Of a stretch of DNA of 64,000 bases, positions 48,813 through 60,791 are shown piece by piece. The translations under genes were made by a program, and so were the position numbers. Positions within the stretch are counted from its first letter, which is position 1, and each line of letters begins with the position of its first letter. Source of the DNA: Scleroderma bovista (taxonomy: Eukaryota; Basidiomycota; Agaricomycetes; Boletales; Sclerodermataceae); contig JAYMGJ010000172.1 of NCBI GenBank assembly GCA_037178675.1, forward strand, positions 186,001 through 250,000, written 5' to 3'. The notes beneath the pieces were generated by a model, which saw only the letters and a program-made list of their open reading frames with translations, made no database searches and was not told where the DNA came from.

Positions 48813-50136
48813 TTAAATAGCTGCAAAGTTGGGTTAGAAATACCTTGATAGTGTCAACGAAGAGACTCACTGATCTTCATTCCTTGGTCTGCTGTGAGGA
48901 TTTCTACACCGAGTTTATGGGGCTTAAGTAGGTCTCTACACTGGTCACTAATGACGTGGTTTATAGGACGGTCCGATGTGTATGTCTCCTTGCAATGCAT
49001 GATGTATACCCTGAGGCCGGCGAGTGCATTGTGCAGGACTTCAGGGGAAGTCATGTCTTTTTTCTTCTTCTTCCGGAGTCGACCATTCTTAGCCCTCGAG
49101 GAGCTACGGGCAAGGACGACTTCCGTGGCAAGGTTGATCATTTCCTGAACCAAATGTTCGGGACTCAAATGACCGTAAAGAGCGTCGATCGGCCGGCCTG
49201 TAGGATATGAACATTCTATGAATATGACGGACAAGTCATGTGGGATTTTGGGTGCAGCTGCACGCCAGACGATGATGTTTCTAGGGTTTTGCGCAATGCT
49301 GTCTGGTTCGACATCCCCGAAGAAGATGAATTCGTGGCCAGTAGGGACATGTTTGATGAAGAAGCACGAGCTTTCGTAAATCCCAGAATTGTTCTTTCCG
49401 TGACTGATGGTCGCGTTGCGAACCGAGACATCTGGGAAGATGGACTTGTATTTCCCATCGTCGCCGAGGCTAAGTGCAGTGGAATGAGAAAGTCAACGCG
49501 ATTATGGAGAAGTAGACTGACGTTTGATAAACCAATCGACACAACGGGTTGTCCTCGTCGTAGCCGGCCAGTCTGGGCCATATCCGACCAGAGAAAATGG
49601 TCTCGAGGTCTTTGAGAGTCTGTGGGGAGCCGTATATACATTTGCTGCCGCCACCCATGGAGCCCGCGGACATCACCAGGCTGCTTATGTGGTCGAGGTG
49701 GGCATGAGTGAGCAGGAAGCATCTCTCGGCATAAGCGTCAGTACAGTAAGTATCGGTTGTGCGAGGGACAGGGAGCTCACTTGACCGTCGAATACACAGT
49801 GGAGGGTGTGATTTTCTTCGGGGATTCATCGTCTGCGGCAGGTTCGCTGAACACTGTTGGATTTCGTTTCAAAATATGGCCAAGTGCTCCGTGTCCTGAA
49901 CCTAGGAAGGGATGCGTTAGGAAAGGGTGTGTCGGAGAGAGGGGTTGCCACAGACCTGCCTCCAGCGCGATGATGCCGTCGTCCCAAGACGCGTTGCAAG
50001 GTTTGAGCAAGTACCTGTGGAACTCTTGTATTCCAAATACGTGGAATAAACGCCATAGCGCCTACACGTACCCAGAGAGGTTGGTCTCGTCCAGACCGCC
50101 ACCGGAACCCACTACAACGATATCGAAGACGGGCAT
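48813..50136 (-). CDS. Class II 3',5'-cyclic nucleotide phosphodiesterase (low-affinity, Pde1 type)
   Basis: Hydrolyses cAMP to AMP, turning down cAMP/PKA signalling. Start MPVFDIVVVGSGGGLDETNLSG at 50136; the next exons give YLLKPCNASWDDGIIALEAG and GSGHGALGHILKRNPTVF. The metal-binding signature of the metallo-beta-lactamase fold is CFLLTHAHLDHISSLVM. Later parts read SGRIWPRLAGYDEDNPLCRL, a conserved SFFIKHVPTGHEFIFFGDVEPD-like stretch, and SVIFIECSYPTGRPIDALYGHLSPEHL. A basic run (SRAKNGRLRKKKKKD) follows. A final short exon gives ILTADQGMKITI and the stop at 48813. This is the yeast PDE1 type, not the HD-domain class I type. Confidence 0.92.
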
Positions 50137-50801
50137 GACACTGACGAGGGAGAAGGTTGGGTCTACTTATACAGCCGTATTATATTTCTCTCGCCGAGCT
50201 GACAATTGGCAGTTGGACTCCGCCCTTGTTTTTTAATAGTACGTAGAAGAATTTCTCCGGGAGCAGTAAGTCGCGCAGGTACAAGTACTGCAGCTACTTA
50301 TAACACTTCACAGCTCAGCCTAATCATTTGAATTCGCTCCATTCTTATGCTCTGACTCATGCCTGGCCTTGTACTATCAATTGAACAAAGTCAGGATGCG
50401 AACCAAGCCACTGTGGTTCAGGTGCTGTTCGTGAGAATGGGAGACCGTTATCAGGGTTGATCCTGGATCTGACTCCTGAGGTCAATCATACTAATCTGTG
50501 CCTCACACCAGCCTGATCCACAATTGCTCAAAGGTGTGTGTAGTATTCAACCAAACACGTCTGATCTACATAACAGGATAAAGTTAGATTTTGAAACGTT
50601 GATCGGTGTCATGATCGTTAAATCGCTTTGACTGCAAAGGAATCGCCGAGAGCACAACGAAACACTCTGGGCACCTTTGTGGTCGGAACGAATACCTTGA
50701 AAAAATATGTTGGATTATCCGAGACTTTCAACGTGACTCACGAAGTCCAACTTACCTTCGCATGGGCCAACTAGCATCCCCTGATACCTCACTTTGCATA
50801 T

Positions 50802-51300
50802 ATGGGACAGTACGACAAGACACTCGGTGTGTTAGTTTAACTTGTCGCAAAACCGATCTGCTGCCTCAAAGCGCTCTTCTGTGAGGACTTTCTGTGTGTC
50901 ACTCATGTTCCATGGGAAACTGATCGTGCTTTTTTTCCCAAGCCAATACCCATCTTTTCTGGATCGTCACCTACCTTGCGCTGTATTACAGGAAAAATGA
51001 GCGGATGCCTTGTTCCATTACTCTACTCAGTTTTCGCAGAAGACAACAATCCCTTTCATATCAAGTCTGCACTAATATTTTTAATTCTAGCAACATCGCG
51101 TTCATACCCTATTTTCCAGATGTGTGCGCCGTGGCGATGATCAAGACCCTTCATCATTGGCACAGTTCATAGTGCTCATCTTAGCTCGAACCTTGTACAT
51201 TAAATTAATAGGTTGATCTACGGGGTGTTCATTCCGTCCTTTGTCCCTTTCAAAGTGCTGATCCTCTAATACTGTCACAAATTTCGACAACCCACCAAAT
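50802..51300 (+). pseudogene. Decayed 5' copy of a DUF6534 membrane-protein gene
   Basis: Begins with ATG and MGQYDKTLG exactly like the intact gene at 52362. It continues with recognisable but broken counterparts of its exons: the small second exon is 22 nt instead of 24 (frame lost), and later pieces match FIIDIVHS and FVPFKIL. Similarity stops near 51300, before the exon coding LWPFPFTPIGTA. Start, splice and frame losses mark it as a truncated relic of a tandem duplication. Confidence 0.85.
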
Positions 51301-51366
51301 TCAGACTCTGACTTGATCAGATGTATAAGTTGGTAAGAGGGTGAAGAACCTCCATCGGGCGTGTTC

Positions 51367-51870
51367 TTATTGTAGACTATTCACACTGACAAAATTATGG
51401 AAAAAGACCATATTTCGAAACCGATCAGGTGCACTGACATCTGCGTGAAAGTAAGCTGGTTGAGTTGTAAAGCACCATTTGAGGCTTTGAGATAATACAT
51501 CGAGGTTTCTGTACATGCGCCAATTTTCCCTCAATTCTGGGAATCTATTCCTGTAGTAAAATACAGCATTTTGAAGGGAAAACAAATCATATTTACAGGG
51601 GAAAAATGTTTGCACCATAGGATGTCTTCTCACACTCGAAGGGTCGCCGCGATCAGGGCCTCCAGCCAAGATCACGGTTCCTGCGTCTCTCAAAAAAGGG
51701 GTCATTTCATTGCTTATATAACCAAGACTTTCATAATGTGGTCAATCACGTTAGGACATTTCGGGAATGGGACTGGAACTTCCTCGAGTCCTCGCTCAGG
51801 GCTGTCTACGCTAGAAGCTATGCTCATTGCTCATACCCTCACGGCGTCATCTGATACTACGTAAAATTCG
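51367..51870 (-). CDS. Unidentified ORF, possibly broken
   Basis: The main frame (51367-51705) codes MTPFLRDAGTVILAGGPDRG through a Phe/Tyr-rich stretch to FVSVNSLQ. It is open further upstream in the same frame (YESLGYISNE), and a second frame just before it offers a start MSIASSVDSPERGLEEVPVP. Joining the two needs a frame change near 51730 for which I see no clear intron, so this is either a frameshifted gene of about 165 residues or two unrelated ORFs. No domain is recognised. It lies between the two DUF6534 copies on the opposite strand. Confidence 0.35.
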
Positions 51871-52361
51871 GGACTCAGCTTACACAACATGAGATTCTTA
51901 GAAAGTCCAATCAGAATTGTGACAGAGCGTTGAAAGGTTGGTCGATAGGCTGGTATGATCATACACCAAAAGTGTAGCGCGCGGATCAGGTGCGAGTGTG
52001 AGTTCTGTAACTTCTGTTACCCTTGACATTTTGGCCACAGAGATGGCAAGGGACCAATCTTTGTGCTCGAAGCGGATGTTTTACTTGGCGGCAAACCAAA
52101 AACTTTGTTAATTGGTGGCAAGTTTCAACGTGACCCGCGAAGTGTCCAACTGCTGAATTGAAGGTGGACGAATTACGCTATGCGCGCTTGCTGCGGTTTT
52201 TTTCCTTGAGTGCTCGGCAAGCATTGTTACTCAACTCGGCAAGTGCTAAGCGTTGAAACACCCAAGCTGCTGTTTCAGCGTTTGCATTTTGCAGATGGCC
52301 CCCACTTGAACTTGCCTACGAACTTAGCTAAGTTCATCCCTTGATACTACGTTTTGCACAC

Positions 52362-54009
52362 ATGGGCCAGTATGACAAGACACTCGGTGCGTCAGTCTAC
52401 TAAGTTTAACTCGCCCCGAAGTTGACTCGCTACATCAAACTTCAAAGGTACTCTCTTGGTGGGGACTCTCTGTGTGTCACATGCATCTGACTTGTACCAC
52501 CTTCTGTGCATATCTGACTGTGCTTTTTAAGTCAACACGTATCTGTTCGGGCTCGTCTCCTACCAATTTGCGGTATATTACGGGACAAGTAAGCAGGACA
52601 CTCCGCTTGGACCATTACTTCACTTAGCTTTTGCAGAATTCAATGATCGCCTTCATATAAAGTCTGCACTGATATAATTACTGTCAGCGGTATCGCATTC
52701 ATACCTTACTTCCTAGGTTGATGGTATTGTGCCTGTTCATCATTGACATAGTCCACAGTGCAGGGTGAGTATGTTAATCTTATTCGCAGTTCACATTCAA
52801 ACTCTGCACTTTGACAGGGCAGTCTACATGGTTTGGGTATATGCGTTCGTTCTGTCCTTTGTGCCTTTCAAAATACTAAACCTCCAATAGCGTCACAGAT
52901 TTCGGTTACCCACTTGCTTTGGGATGTAAGTCGTCGTTACCGTTCCTTTCGAGCGGTTGCAGTTGATTTCCAAAGATGAACTTTGGCCCTTCCCATTTAC
53001 ACCGATCGGCACTGCAGCTGCTGCACTGATTACGCACCTACTTTTGGGCAACCGGTATGTGCACACTACATTGATAATGTCATCGGTACTGCTTAAAACT
53101 CTCCCCTCGTGCTTGCTACAGTATCTGGCGCCTCACTGGAAACACACCCTTGTATATCGGTATCATCATTATGGCTGTCATTACATTCTGTCTCGGTATG
53201 GGCTGTGGTATCTGGGGATGGACCATTCATGTGTGAGTGGCCAAGCTTGAATTAGAGGTTTATGTACTGATAATTTTGCTACTCGTGCTAGTATTGCGGA
53301 ACTCCCTCGCATTGATTCCATCGCAACCGCATGGCTTTCGATGCAGGTAATCCTCGACACAGTCCTTACAGGTTAGATGATCCGCTATCTCCTAATAATC
53401 ATATATGATAATTCTGGTTACTTATTCAGTTGTACTCTCTTTTACCCTTTATCGCGCAAGGACGGGTTGCCCTCCGTCCGATACAGTTATTTGGCGTTTG
53501 ATTCGCGGCGCTCTCCAAACCGGTTTATTTGCCAGTATTTTTGCAGTGGGGGAGCTGACTTGCTTCCTCCTGTTACCGACCAGCTACTTATATGCCATGC
53601 TCGCCATACCTGTTGGTCGAATTTACTCTAATGTGAGTGGGTTGCATACCTGATTTTGATGACGTTTCGTGATGGACATGGCAGACTCTGCTTGATACGC
53701 TTCTGGTCCGGGAAAGCCTTAGGCTGCAGTTGTCAAGTATCGAGTTCCAGAGAACATCAATGGTATGTTGTTCCTTATTTTTGGACGGCTCATTTTGATT
53801 GTTCGTTGGAATTCTTTTCACTGGGTTCCCTCTGCTAATTTCTTCAATACCGCCCACTTTCTGATGTGCAGTTGATGGGTTGGGTGCCTTCAGATGTTGG
53901 ACAAACTCCGAGTGCCACGACTACGAGTATTCGCGAGAGTCTACAGGAAAATGCAGATCCCGCCTCATTTGATGCAGATAGGAAGAGGACTACTCTACAT
54001 TTGGCTTAA
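52362..54009 (+). CDS. DUF6534-type multi-pass membrane protein
   Basis: Seven-helix integral membrane protein of a family expanded in mushroom-forming fungi; function unknown. Exons join as MGQYDKTLG, TLLVGTLF (24-nt exon 52448-52471), NTYLFGLVSYQFAVYYGT, NDRLHIK, LMVLCLFIIDIVHSA, AVYMVWVYAFV, VTDFGYPLALG, ELWPFPFTPIGTAAAALITHLLLGNR, PLYIGIIIMAVITFCLGMGCGIWGWTIH, AELPRIDSIATAWLSMQVILDTVL, RTGCPPSDTVIWRLIRGALQTGLFASIFAVGELTCFLL, YLYAMLAIPVGRIYSN, TLLDTLLVRESLR, and a tail DVGQTPSATTTSIRES ending at 54009. All joins keep frame. The conserved DUF6534 block is the LIRGALQTGLFASIFA part. The 5' half was duplicated upstream as a relic. Confidence 0.88.
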
Positions 54010-54642
54010 TGGCTCATCCAGAGTTGTGTACAGACTGTTGGTCTGTTATGTATGTAGGGCGGTACAGACCGTAGTCTGCGAGGTTAACCCAACCCACCCT
54101 CGTAGCTTACTTTCTCCCCAGGACCGGCAACTGAGGCTGGAGGCGCTTCGCGCCTCACCCGCTTTCATCATCACGTTGCATCAGATCTATCACTATATAG
54201 ACTCTAATCACTCGCGCCTGTATCTACGGTATAGTGCCCATATATACACTTCTTTCTCCGTCAAAGCGCATCAGATTCCGCAGACCAAAGAGCCATGGTT
54301 TAATTCGAACTCTGAGCCTATGGTAGGTGCACTATTCTACGCCGGGAACAGGTGGTCAAGGCGGGTTACGCAGCTTGGGCCTACCAGTTTGTCACGGCCT
54401 TGCTCAACAGCTCACTTGTAAATCAACTCCACATCCTACTTTGCACTACTCATGTTGGATCTTGACCTAACATCAGGAGAATTACCAAGTGCTTAAAATA
54501 AATGAGCGTGCATAGTGTGTGTAAATAGATCCAAAAAAACTATACATCCGTCATGAAAAGGAGCGACTACGTGAAGAAATGAGAGAAACAAAACGAGGAA
54601 AAAATTACAACCCGAGGATCAATAGATAAAATATCGATACTT
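54010..54642. other. Convergent spacer between DUF6534 and EDE1
   Basis: No further exon chain found. A plus-strand ORF to 54421 continues past the DUF6534 stop in another frame and has no domain content. Confidence 0.45.
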
Positions 54643-57600
54643 TCACTGTGCACCAAGAAGGCTATTAAGAGCTTTCTGCACGTCATAGTCGTGCGCCTCC
54701 AGTGCTGCGACGGCCTGGTTCCGACTGAAGCCCATAGCGGATAATTGCTTGACAGGTTCAACATCCTCTTCAGCACCCGGGGGGCCGTTTTGTTCCATAA
54801 TCGGTGTCGCTTGTTGAGCAAGGCTTGAGGGGGGAAGTGGCGGAGCCTGTTCGTGTTTCTTTCTCTTTCCAAATGGCAACCGTAACTGAAGAGAAAGAGT
54901 AATGAATCACAGGATGGTCTACCAAACGCCACAGCTAGACTCACGCTAATCTTGGAGTGTCGTGGGGGCGGAGCTGGCTTTTCATGCGCCACATCCCTCG
55001 ACGATGATGTTGATGACCTCTGCGTCTTTGGAGAGGTAACCCGCGGCGGAGGCGATGCGGCTCGTCGATGTGGCGAGGCAGACCTTCCCGAGGTTACGCG
55101 TGGAGAGGAAGGACCACGAGGCGATATCGGTGGGGAGATGGCAGGGAACGGCTTCCCAACATCAGATGGAGATGGAGATGCTGCCATGGTAAATGCTTTT
55201 GAGGAGCGCGAAGAGAATGAATTATCAAGCTTCAATGCTTGTGATGCTTCCAGCCCCCCGAACGCCTCCTCGAACGCGATGCCAGCCGGCGGTCCTGGTT
55301 GGTTCGGTGGATTAGCACCGGTCTTCTCTGATTCAGCTGCTGGGCCAGTGCTCCAGGGACCAGCGAAAGCACTCTCAAACGAGACAGATGTACCGGACTG
55401 CTGAGGGGGAATTTCTTTGGGTCCAGTAAGGGTGGTTGTTGCCTGAGGCGAGGGTTCCGCTAACCCATTTGTATTCCCTGCCGGGGTTTTGTCTGGCTGA
55501 ATATTGCCATTCATAGGAGTGACAGTGGACGGCAGAGTGGACTCCACGGTGCGCGTAGTAGTTGCCTCGGCAGCTACAGCGGCTGTAGGCCCAAAGTCGA
55601 AGTTGTCGTCAAACGCAGTGTCGAATGAAAAACCTGACGAGGGCTGTGAAGGACTGGTGGTAGGTGGCTTACCGAACGCTTCATCAAAACTTGTCAGAGG
55701 GCTCTGAGTAGTGAATTCGGCGGGCTTGCTCAGTGGTGCACCAAAAGCATCAACAGGCACTGTGCTCGGACGTCGAGCCTCTGATTTAGTCGTGGGCACG
55801 CTAGAACTTGCCACACCACTATCCAACGGGCCAAAAACAGCATCAAAGGAAATTGGAGCTGACGGCAATGATAGTTCGGTTGACGGAGCGCCCACGGCTG
55901 CCTGAGCATCATTCTGTGTAGCATCTTCGTTGGTATCTTGGTCGCTGTCATTGTCACTATCCGAGTCCTGGACTTCCAACTCTTGCAGGTTCGTGGACAG
56001 GTCGGTCTCCTGTTCATCGGTCCTGTCTGATGGCTGCTCTGGAATGTCATCGAGTGCGGGGAAATGGGAGGCTGCAACATCCAGTGACGGGATTCGCGTT
56101 GGGTCGCTGCCTTGGTTGGTGACGGGTGTACCGCCATTAGGCGTAGCAAAGTGCTCGCTGATGGGGGTAGCAAGAGCATCATTAAAATCGGCGGATGTAT
56201 GATGTAGACGAGGCGTGGTTGCGCCTTCAGCAGCGTCCGTGTCTGGTGCAGTCGCGGGTGATTGCTGCCTCTCCCCCTCAAATGCTTGCATAAAGCCGAA
56301 AGGGTTGTCAGCAGTCGTGATCGGGTGGGGAACAGGGGGAGACTCGATGGGAATGGACACCGTCGAAAACGACCTGAGAGGAGACTGTGACCGGGGTGTG
56401 GACAAATCGGCGGACTTTGTGAGCTTGTCGAATGGATTGTTGCTCTTGGCGCCACCAGGGCTGATCGTCCCAGTTAAGTCTGGAGTTAAAGGTAACGGCT
56501 GAGCAGCGGCAAAGGCCAATGAATTCGCCGGGGATATTGCCCTCTCAGCAGCGGGGACAACGGCAGCGGGGACATCCGCATCCACCTCTTCTCGTTCCTC
56601 GACAACGTTGGTAAGGTCCGTCTGTGCTTCCTCCAACTCCTTGTCAACCTTCGCTTTCTCGGATTCTTTTGTAGCGAACTGCTTCCGAGCGATAGCAAGG
56701 AGACCTTTTTGCTGCTTTGCCTCTTTCTTGACCTTCTCAACCTCCTGCCTTGTGGTGGCGATCTGGCTCGTCAGCTCTACGATCCCCCTATTCAAGTCTC
56801 GTACTTCCTCCTTATCTCGGAGGAATGACCCCTCCAATTCCGCTTTCTCGACCCGTACGGCGCTAAGATCACTCTCGCCCCTGATCAGTTCTTCCCGGAC
56901 CTTCTGGATCTCGGCTGTCTGAGCTGCATGCCGTTCACGAAGGACGCCTAATAGCGCAGTCTCGGTCTCGAACGACGCTTTAGCCGAAGCAAGCTGAGTC
57001 TGCAACGCAGAAAGCTGTGCCGCTTGGGTAGACAGGGTTATCTCGAGGTTCTCACGTTCTGCTTTGGTGGACTGCAGGGTCTTGTTCGTCGAGGTGAGTT
57101 GGTTCTGCAGGTTACCAATTTCTGCAGACTGATCATGGAGTGAAGAAGATATATGCGTGTCATCGTCATCCCCAAGAAGATCTTTGTTGAACGCTTAAAA
57201 AGCCGCCTTAGAACATCGCAAATCCAGGTGGAAGGTTGCACCTACGAGAATTAACAGCCGGTGCACCAAATGGATCAGTGATCGACGAGGTAGGAAAGTG
57301 GCTCGCAACCTGGGCACCAGTTTGCTGAGGCTGAAGCGTACTCTGGGGTTGCGTATTCACAGTCGACGAGGAAGCAGAGTCGTCCCACAGGAGATCCCGG
57401 ATTGGTTCGGACAGTTGAGAGGCTGGTGTAGTGAATGGAGGAACAGGAGTTCGCATGGACGGAGGTACAAGTGACGGCGGGAGGCTTGCGGGAACATCCT
57501 TACCGGAAACCTTACCCTGGATAAGATGCAGTGCAACTGCTAACCCATCGCGCGTCAGACGACCATCGTTATTAATGTCGGCAAGATCCCTGCAGAAGCA

Positions 57601-58827
57601 GTTTGGCACATATATCGCGAGCGAGAAGGTTGCACGCACCAAATTTCAGCCAGTATATCTTCCGGCAACTTTGACTGCAACATAAAGGGAACAGCAACCT
57701 CGCCCTCGATGTAGCCGCGTTTAAGAGTGTCAAGGGTATCAAAGAATCGATCGGAGGCGGCTTTCTCCGCAGGAGTAATGTCCCATGGAATGTTTGACTG
57801 CGGAGTGGGAACCACGGGTTGGAAGGGAGGTATCGTGGCTGTCTGTGCAGGACCCGGTCGTCTAGATGGTAACGCTGGCGGGACGTTGTGTAGTTGACCA
57901 GTGAATTGTGGCTGTACCATCGTCTGCTTTGCGAGGGGTGATGGGAACGCAGACGCAGCTGGACTACCCAAATGGGTGCTCCCTCCGGTCGCTTGAGGTA
58001 CAACTGCGCCGCTTGCCTGCTCGTACAGGCCTGGGGGTAAAGAAATGGGTATAAACGGTAGCTTGTTAGCCATGGAAGCCTGGATGAGGTACATGGCTAT
58101 TGTGAAGTCTGTAGAATCGAGTGCGCCTCGGTCTTGCGTATCACACAGTATCCTGAATGCGACGCTGAGAACGGGCGTGTCTAAGAAGGGACGCGAACAA
58201 ACCATATTTGCGACAACTTCTCGACGGACAGTTTGGACTTCATGAATGTGTCACGAGCTTTGTCGCCTTAGAACGACGGGTTACTACACAGTTCGGTCGG
58301 AGGATATAGTGCAGACATACCACTTAGTAGACCGTCAACTGGACCGCATGCCTGGAACAACCTGATAAACCTGGCCCTATCCTGCGGTGTCAAAGGAGGC
58401 ATGCCAAGTATGGGTGGGGGTGACTTTGGAATGGACATTCCAGTCCCCTGTGGGACCAGTGGTGCTTGCATACCTTCAATGGTAGCGAGCGGCCCAGCTA
58501 TATTGTGTCAGAAACATACGGACAAGCACGGAAATGGTGTGAAATCGCACGTTTGCTGAGGAGCGACTTGTTGACCTTCTCTCCCATTTGGGCATGCCCC
58601 ATTAGACGCAGAGCAATAGCTGCGCCTTTCTTTGTCAAAAAGCCGTTGTTGTCCTCGTCTGCGATGCTCCATATTTCACCAAGGACTGTTGGTGGGAGCT
58701 TGGAGCCGCCAAATATCTTGACTGCGACATCGCCAGTGAGAATGCCAATTCTCTGTGAGTCTGACTGGGCGAATATCTGGCTGACGAAGGCGAGCTCTGC
58801 TTGTGTTGGCGTGAAATTGGTCGCCAT
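54643..58827 (-). CDS. EDE1: Ede1/Eps15-like endocytic scaffold (EH domains, coiled coil, UBA)
   Basis: Early endocytosis scaffold at plasma-membrane coat sites. Start [20 protein letters not shown] at 58827. EH domain 1 runs through [37 protein letters not shown] 2 includes [21 protein letters not shown] sequence, [17 protein letters not shown] and [24 protein letters not shown] 3 includes [35 protein letters not shown] and [23 protein letters not shown] central coiled coil (about 57130-56600, Glu/Lys/Gln-rich heptads) follows. A long Ser/Pro/Thr-rich part holds NPFDKL and NPFGFM motifs and repeated F-[DE]-x-[AV]-F motifs. The C-terminal UBA domain is [33 protein letters not shown]. Domain order matches yeast Ede1; Pan1 lacks a UBA. 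Confidence 0.93.
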
Positions 58828-59024
58828 TGAGCGCAGCGGTGAAGTATGTAGCAAGTTTGACGAAGGACGCTCGGAGTAGTTAGTAATTAACTCTTGCCGA
58901 AGGAAGCTAATTAACTAATTATTAAATTTGCTAGGTATGTATTTTATTTTATTTTATCATGGTCTGAGAGAACACGTGACGAGCGCGTCCATTGTTTTTG
59001 CTCTTCTCCTTGACGTTCACGACG
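58828..59024. promoter_or_regulatory. Shared divergent promoter of EDE1 and the UBE2C-type gene
   Basis: 197 bp separate the two start codons on opposite strands. An A/T-rich core (TTAATTAACTAATTATTAAA near 58906-58926, then TTTTATTTTATTTTAT near 58942-58957) is the likely shared promoter region. Inference from layout. Confidence 0.5.
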
Positions 59025-59905
59025 ATGGACCAAATTACGACCTCCCTTGCACCCCCACGAAACACCGGCAAGTCGGCTGCTGCAGGTGCACAGGCGGATG
59101 GGCCAGGGAGTGTGACCAAACGGTGGCTCATTTCATTCTGCCAAGGAACATTTGTGCTGACCACTCTGCAGTTTGAGCAATGAACTCATGACGCTCATGG
59201 TATGTTCACTGTATGATCGCTCGTAAACATGGTTTGACTGTAGCACAACAGATGACTTCCTCTCCTGGTATTGTGGGTGGCGTCATCATTCCATGTCCTG
59301 TTTCCTGAACATGATAGTCTGCATTTCCTAAAAACGACTCTAATCTATTCGAGTGGGCCGGCACAATCGAGGGTGCACCGGGTACCGTACGTCACCAAGC
59401 TTCGGAGCACTGTCTCCATTTGACTGTGCGATTGATAGATATATGCTGGACTCGCATTCCGAATCTCGATTTCATTCCCCAGTAACTACCCTTATTCTGC
59501 GCCGACCATCAAGTTTGATACGCCATGTTATCATCCAAACGTGGACCTGACCGGGGGTGCGATCTGTCTGGATATCCTCCAGGTATGTCTGGCCTGCAGA
59601 GAAATAACGGTTCCTGACTGTCGAATCAGGACAAGTGGTCCGCTGTGTACAGTGTACAAACGGTGTTGCTTTCGCTTCAGTCACTGCTAGGAGGTGAGTG
59701 GGTAGTATACCACGGACTCTGCTTCGTACTGACAGGGTTCTAGAGCCAAACAATGCGTCACCGCTAAACCCCGATGCTGCCAATCTATGGAACAACCCTG
59801 ATGGTGGGTTTTACCCCTGTGAGAATTGCGATCCTTCTTACGGTGTCTGTAGCTTTCAAAACCCAGTTGATGAAGCATTATCGCCCGCTGGAGAATTTGG
59901 CATGA
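59025..59905 (+). CDS. UBE2C: Ubiquitin-conjugating enzyme E2, UBE2C/UbcH10 type (anaphase-promoting complex)
   Basis: E2 that works with the anaphase-promoting complex to ubiquitinate mitotic cyclins and securin. No single ORF shows it; eight exons join in frame. Exon 1 is 59025-59122 ([15 protein letters not shown] .. SVTKR), then LSNELMTLM (28 nt), MTSSPGI (21 nt, 59252-59272), [49 protein letters not shown] .. [19 protein letters not shown] with the active-site Cys in AICLDIL. Then come [41 protein letters not shown] and [17 protein letters not shown], stop at 59903-59905. The N-terminal extension before LSNELM and the NLFEWAGTI.. sequence are UBE2C-specific features. Divergent from EDE1. 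Confidence 0.92.
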
Positions 59906-60791
59906 GACGGACTTTTATTACCTTGCTTTCGTACCTAGTTGTGTGGCTCTGTAGACAGGTATCTGCAGACGATCTTCCTGTAGATCTTGTAACCTGCTTT
60001 CTATAATCGATGTACTGTAACTGCGCGGAGAATTTTTTTCATTGTTCCAAGCTTGGCGACCCACGTCACGGTGGAAATTTCATCGTCCTTGCCTAGCAAC
60101 TTGTTTCACAACCACCACGACCGTGTTTCCTGGCGGAACAGTTCGATACATATTGCTTGTATATATCGTCGTAAGTTCTGAACCACAACCGACGTGCGCT
60201 ACCTGAACGCGCATAGACGCCCACAATCATTTCATTTCATGCCTCGTCGTCCGCCCCCCAGCGCGCTGCGCCTCTTCCAGGGGCCCCTTCCCCCACGTAC
60301 GGAGCCAAAACACACCCTACCATCGAGGCCATGTCCCTCGTTCTACCCTGCGGGTAGCGTTGCCCACCGTCTCAATCTCACCACGATGCCTGTCCGTGCA
60401 CCGGTTGCAGCTGGCAGTAGAAAGATAAGGGGACCTTGGGATAGTTCGTCGAGCATTGCGTTGCACGTTGATGTAGACAGTCTGCTGGCAGTGCCAAAGC
60501 CTGTTGCTGTATGCTGATCTGAGTGTCTTGTATGAATCACATTCTTGTGCGGGTTGGTTGGTCATCGGGGAGTAAGACGAATTCCGAATTGCAGTCCAGC
60601 ATGGCAACGCCGGGGTCGAGCTCGTCGACGTTGACGTAGAAATGCGAAGTGTGTCTGTGGCGTGGGGGCGTGTTTTTGGTCCAGTCTTTATTCGGTATTC
60701 CTCCTCGTTGACTCTACCTCTTTTTTTTTCTTCTTCTCCTTGTTCAAGACCGTTCACGACGTCGCTAAGGGGTGTCTCACAAGTGCAAGCC
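59906..60791. other. 5' region of the PIN4-like gene, no supported separate gene
   Basis: 886 bp with ORFs on both strands (60194-60517 plus, 60317-60793 minus), each rich in Pro, Arg, Ser or Thr and without domains. A pyrimidine-rich stretch (T and TTC repeats, about 60718-60740) precedes the PIN4-like start and fits a leader. Confidence 0.5.
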
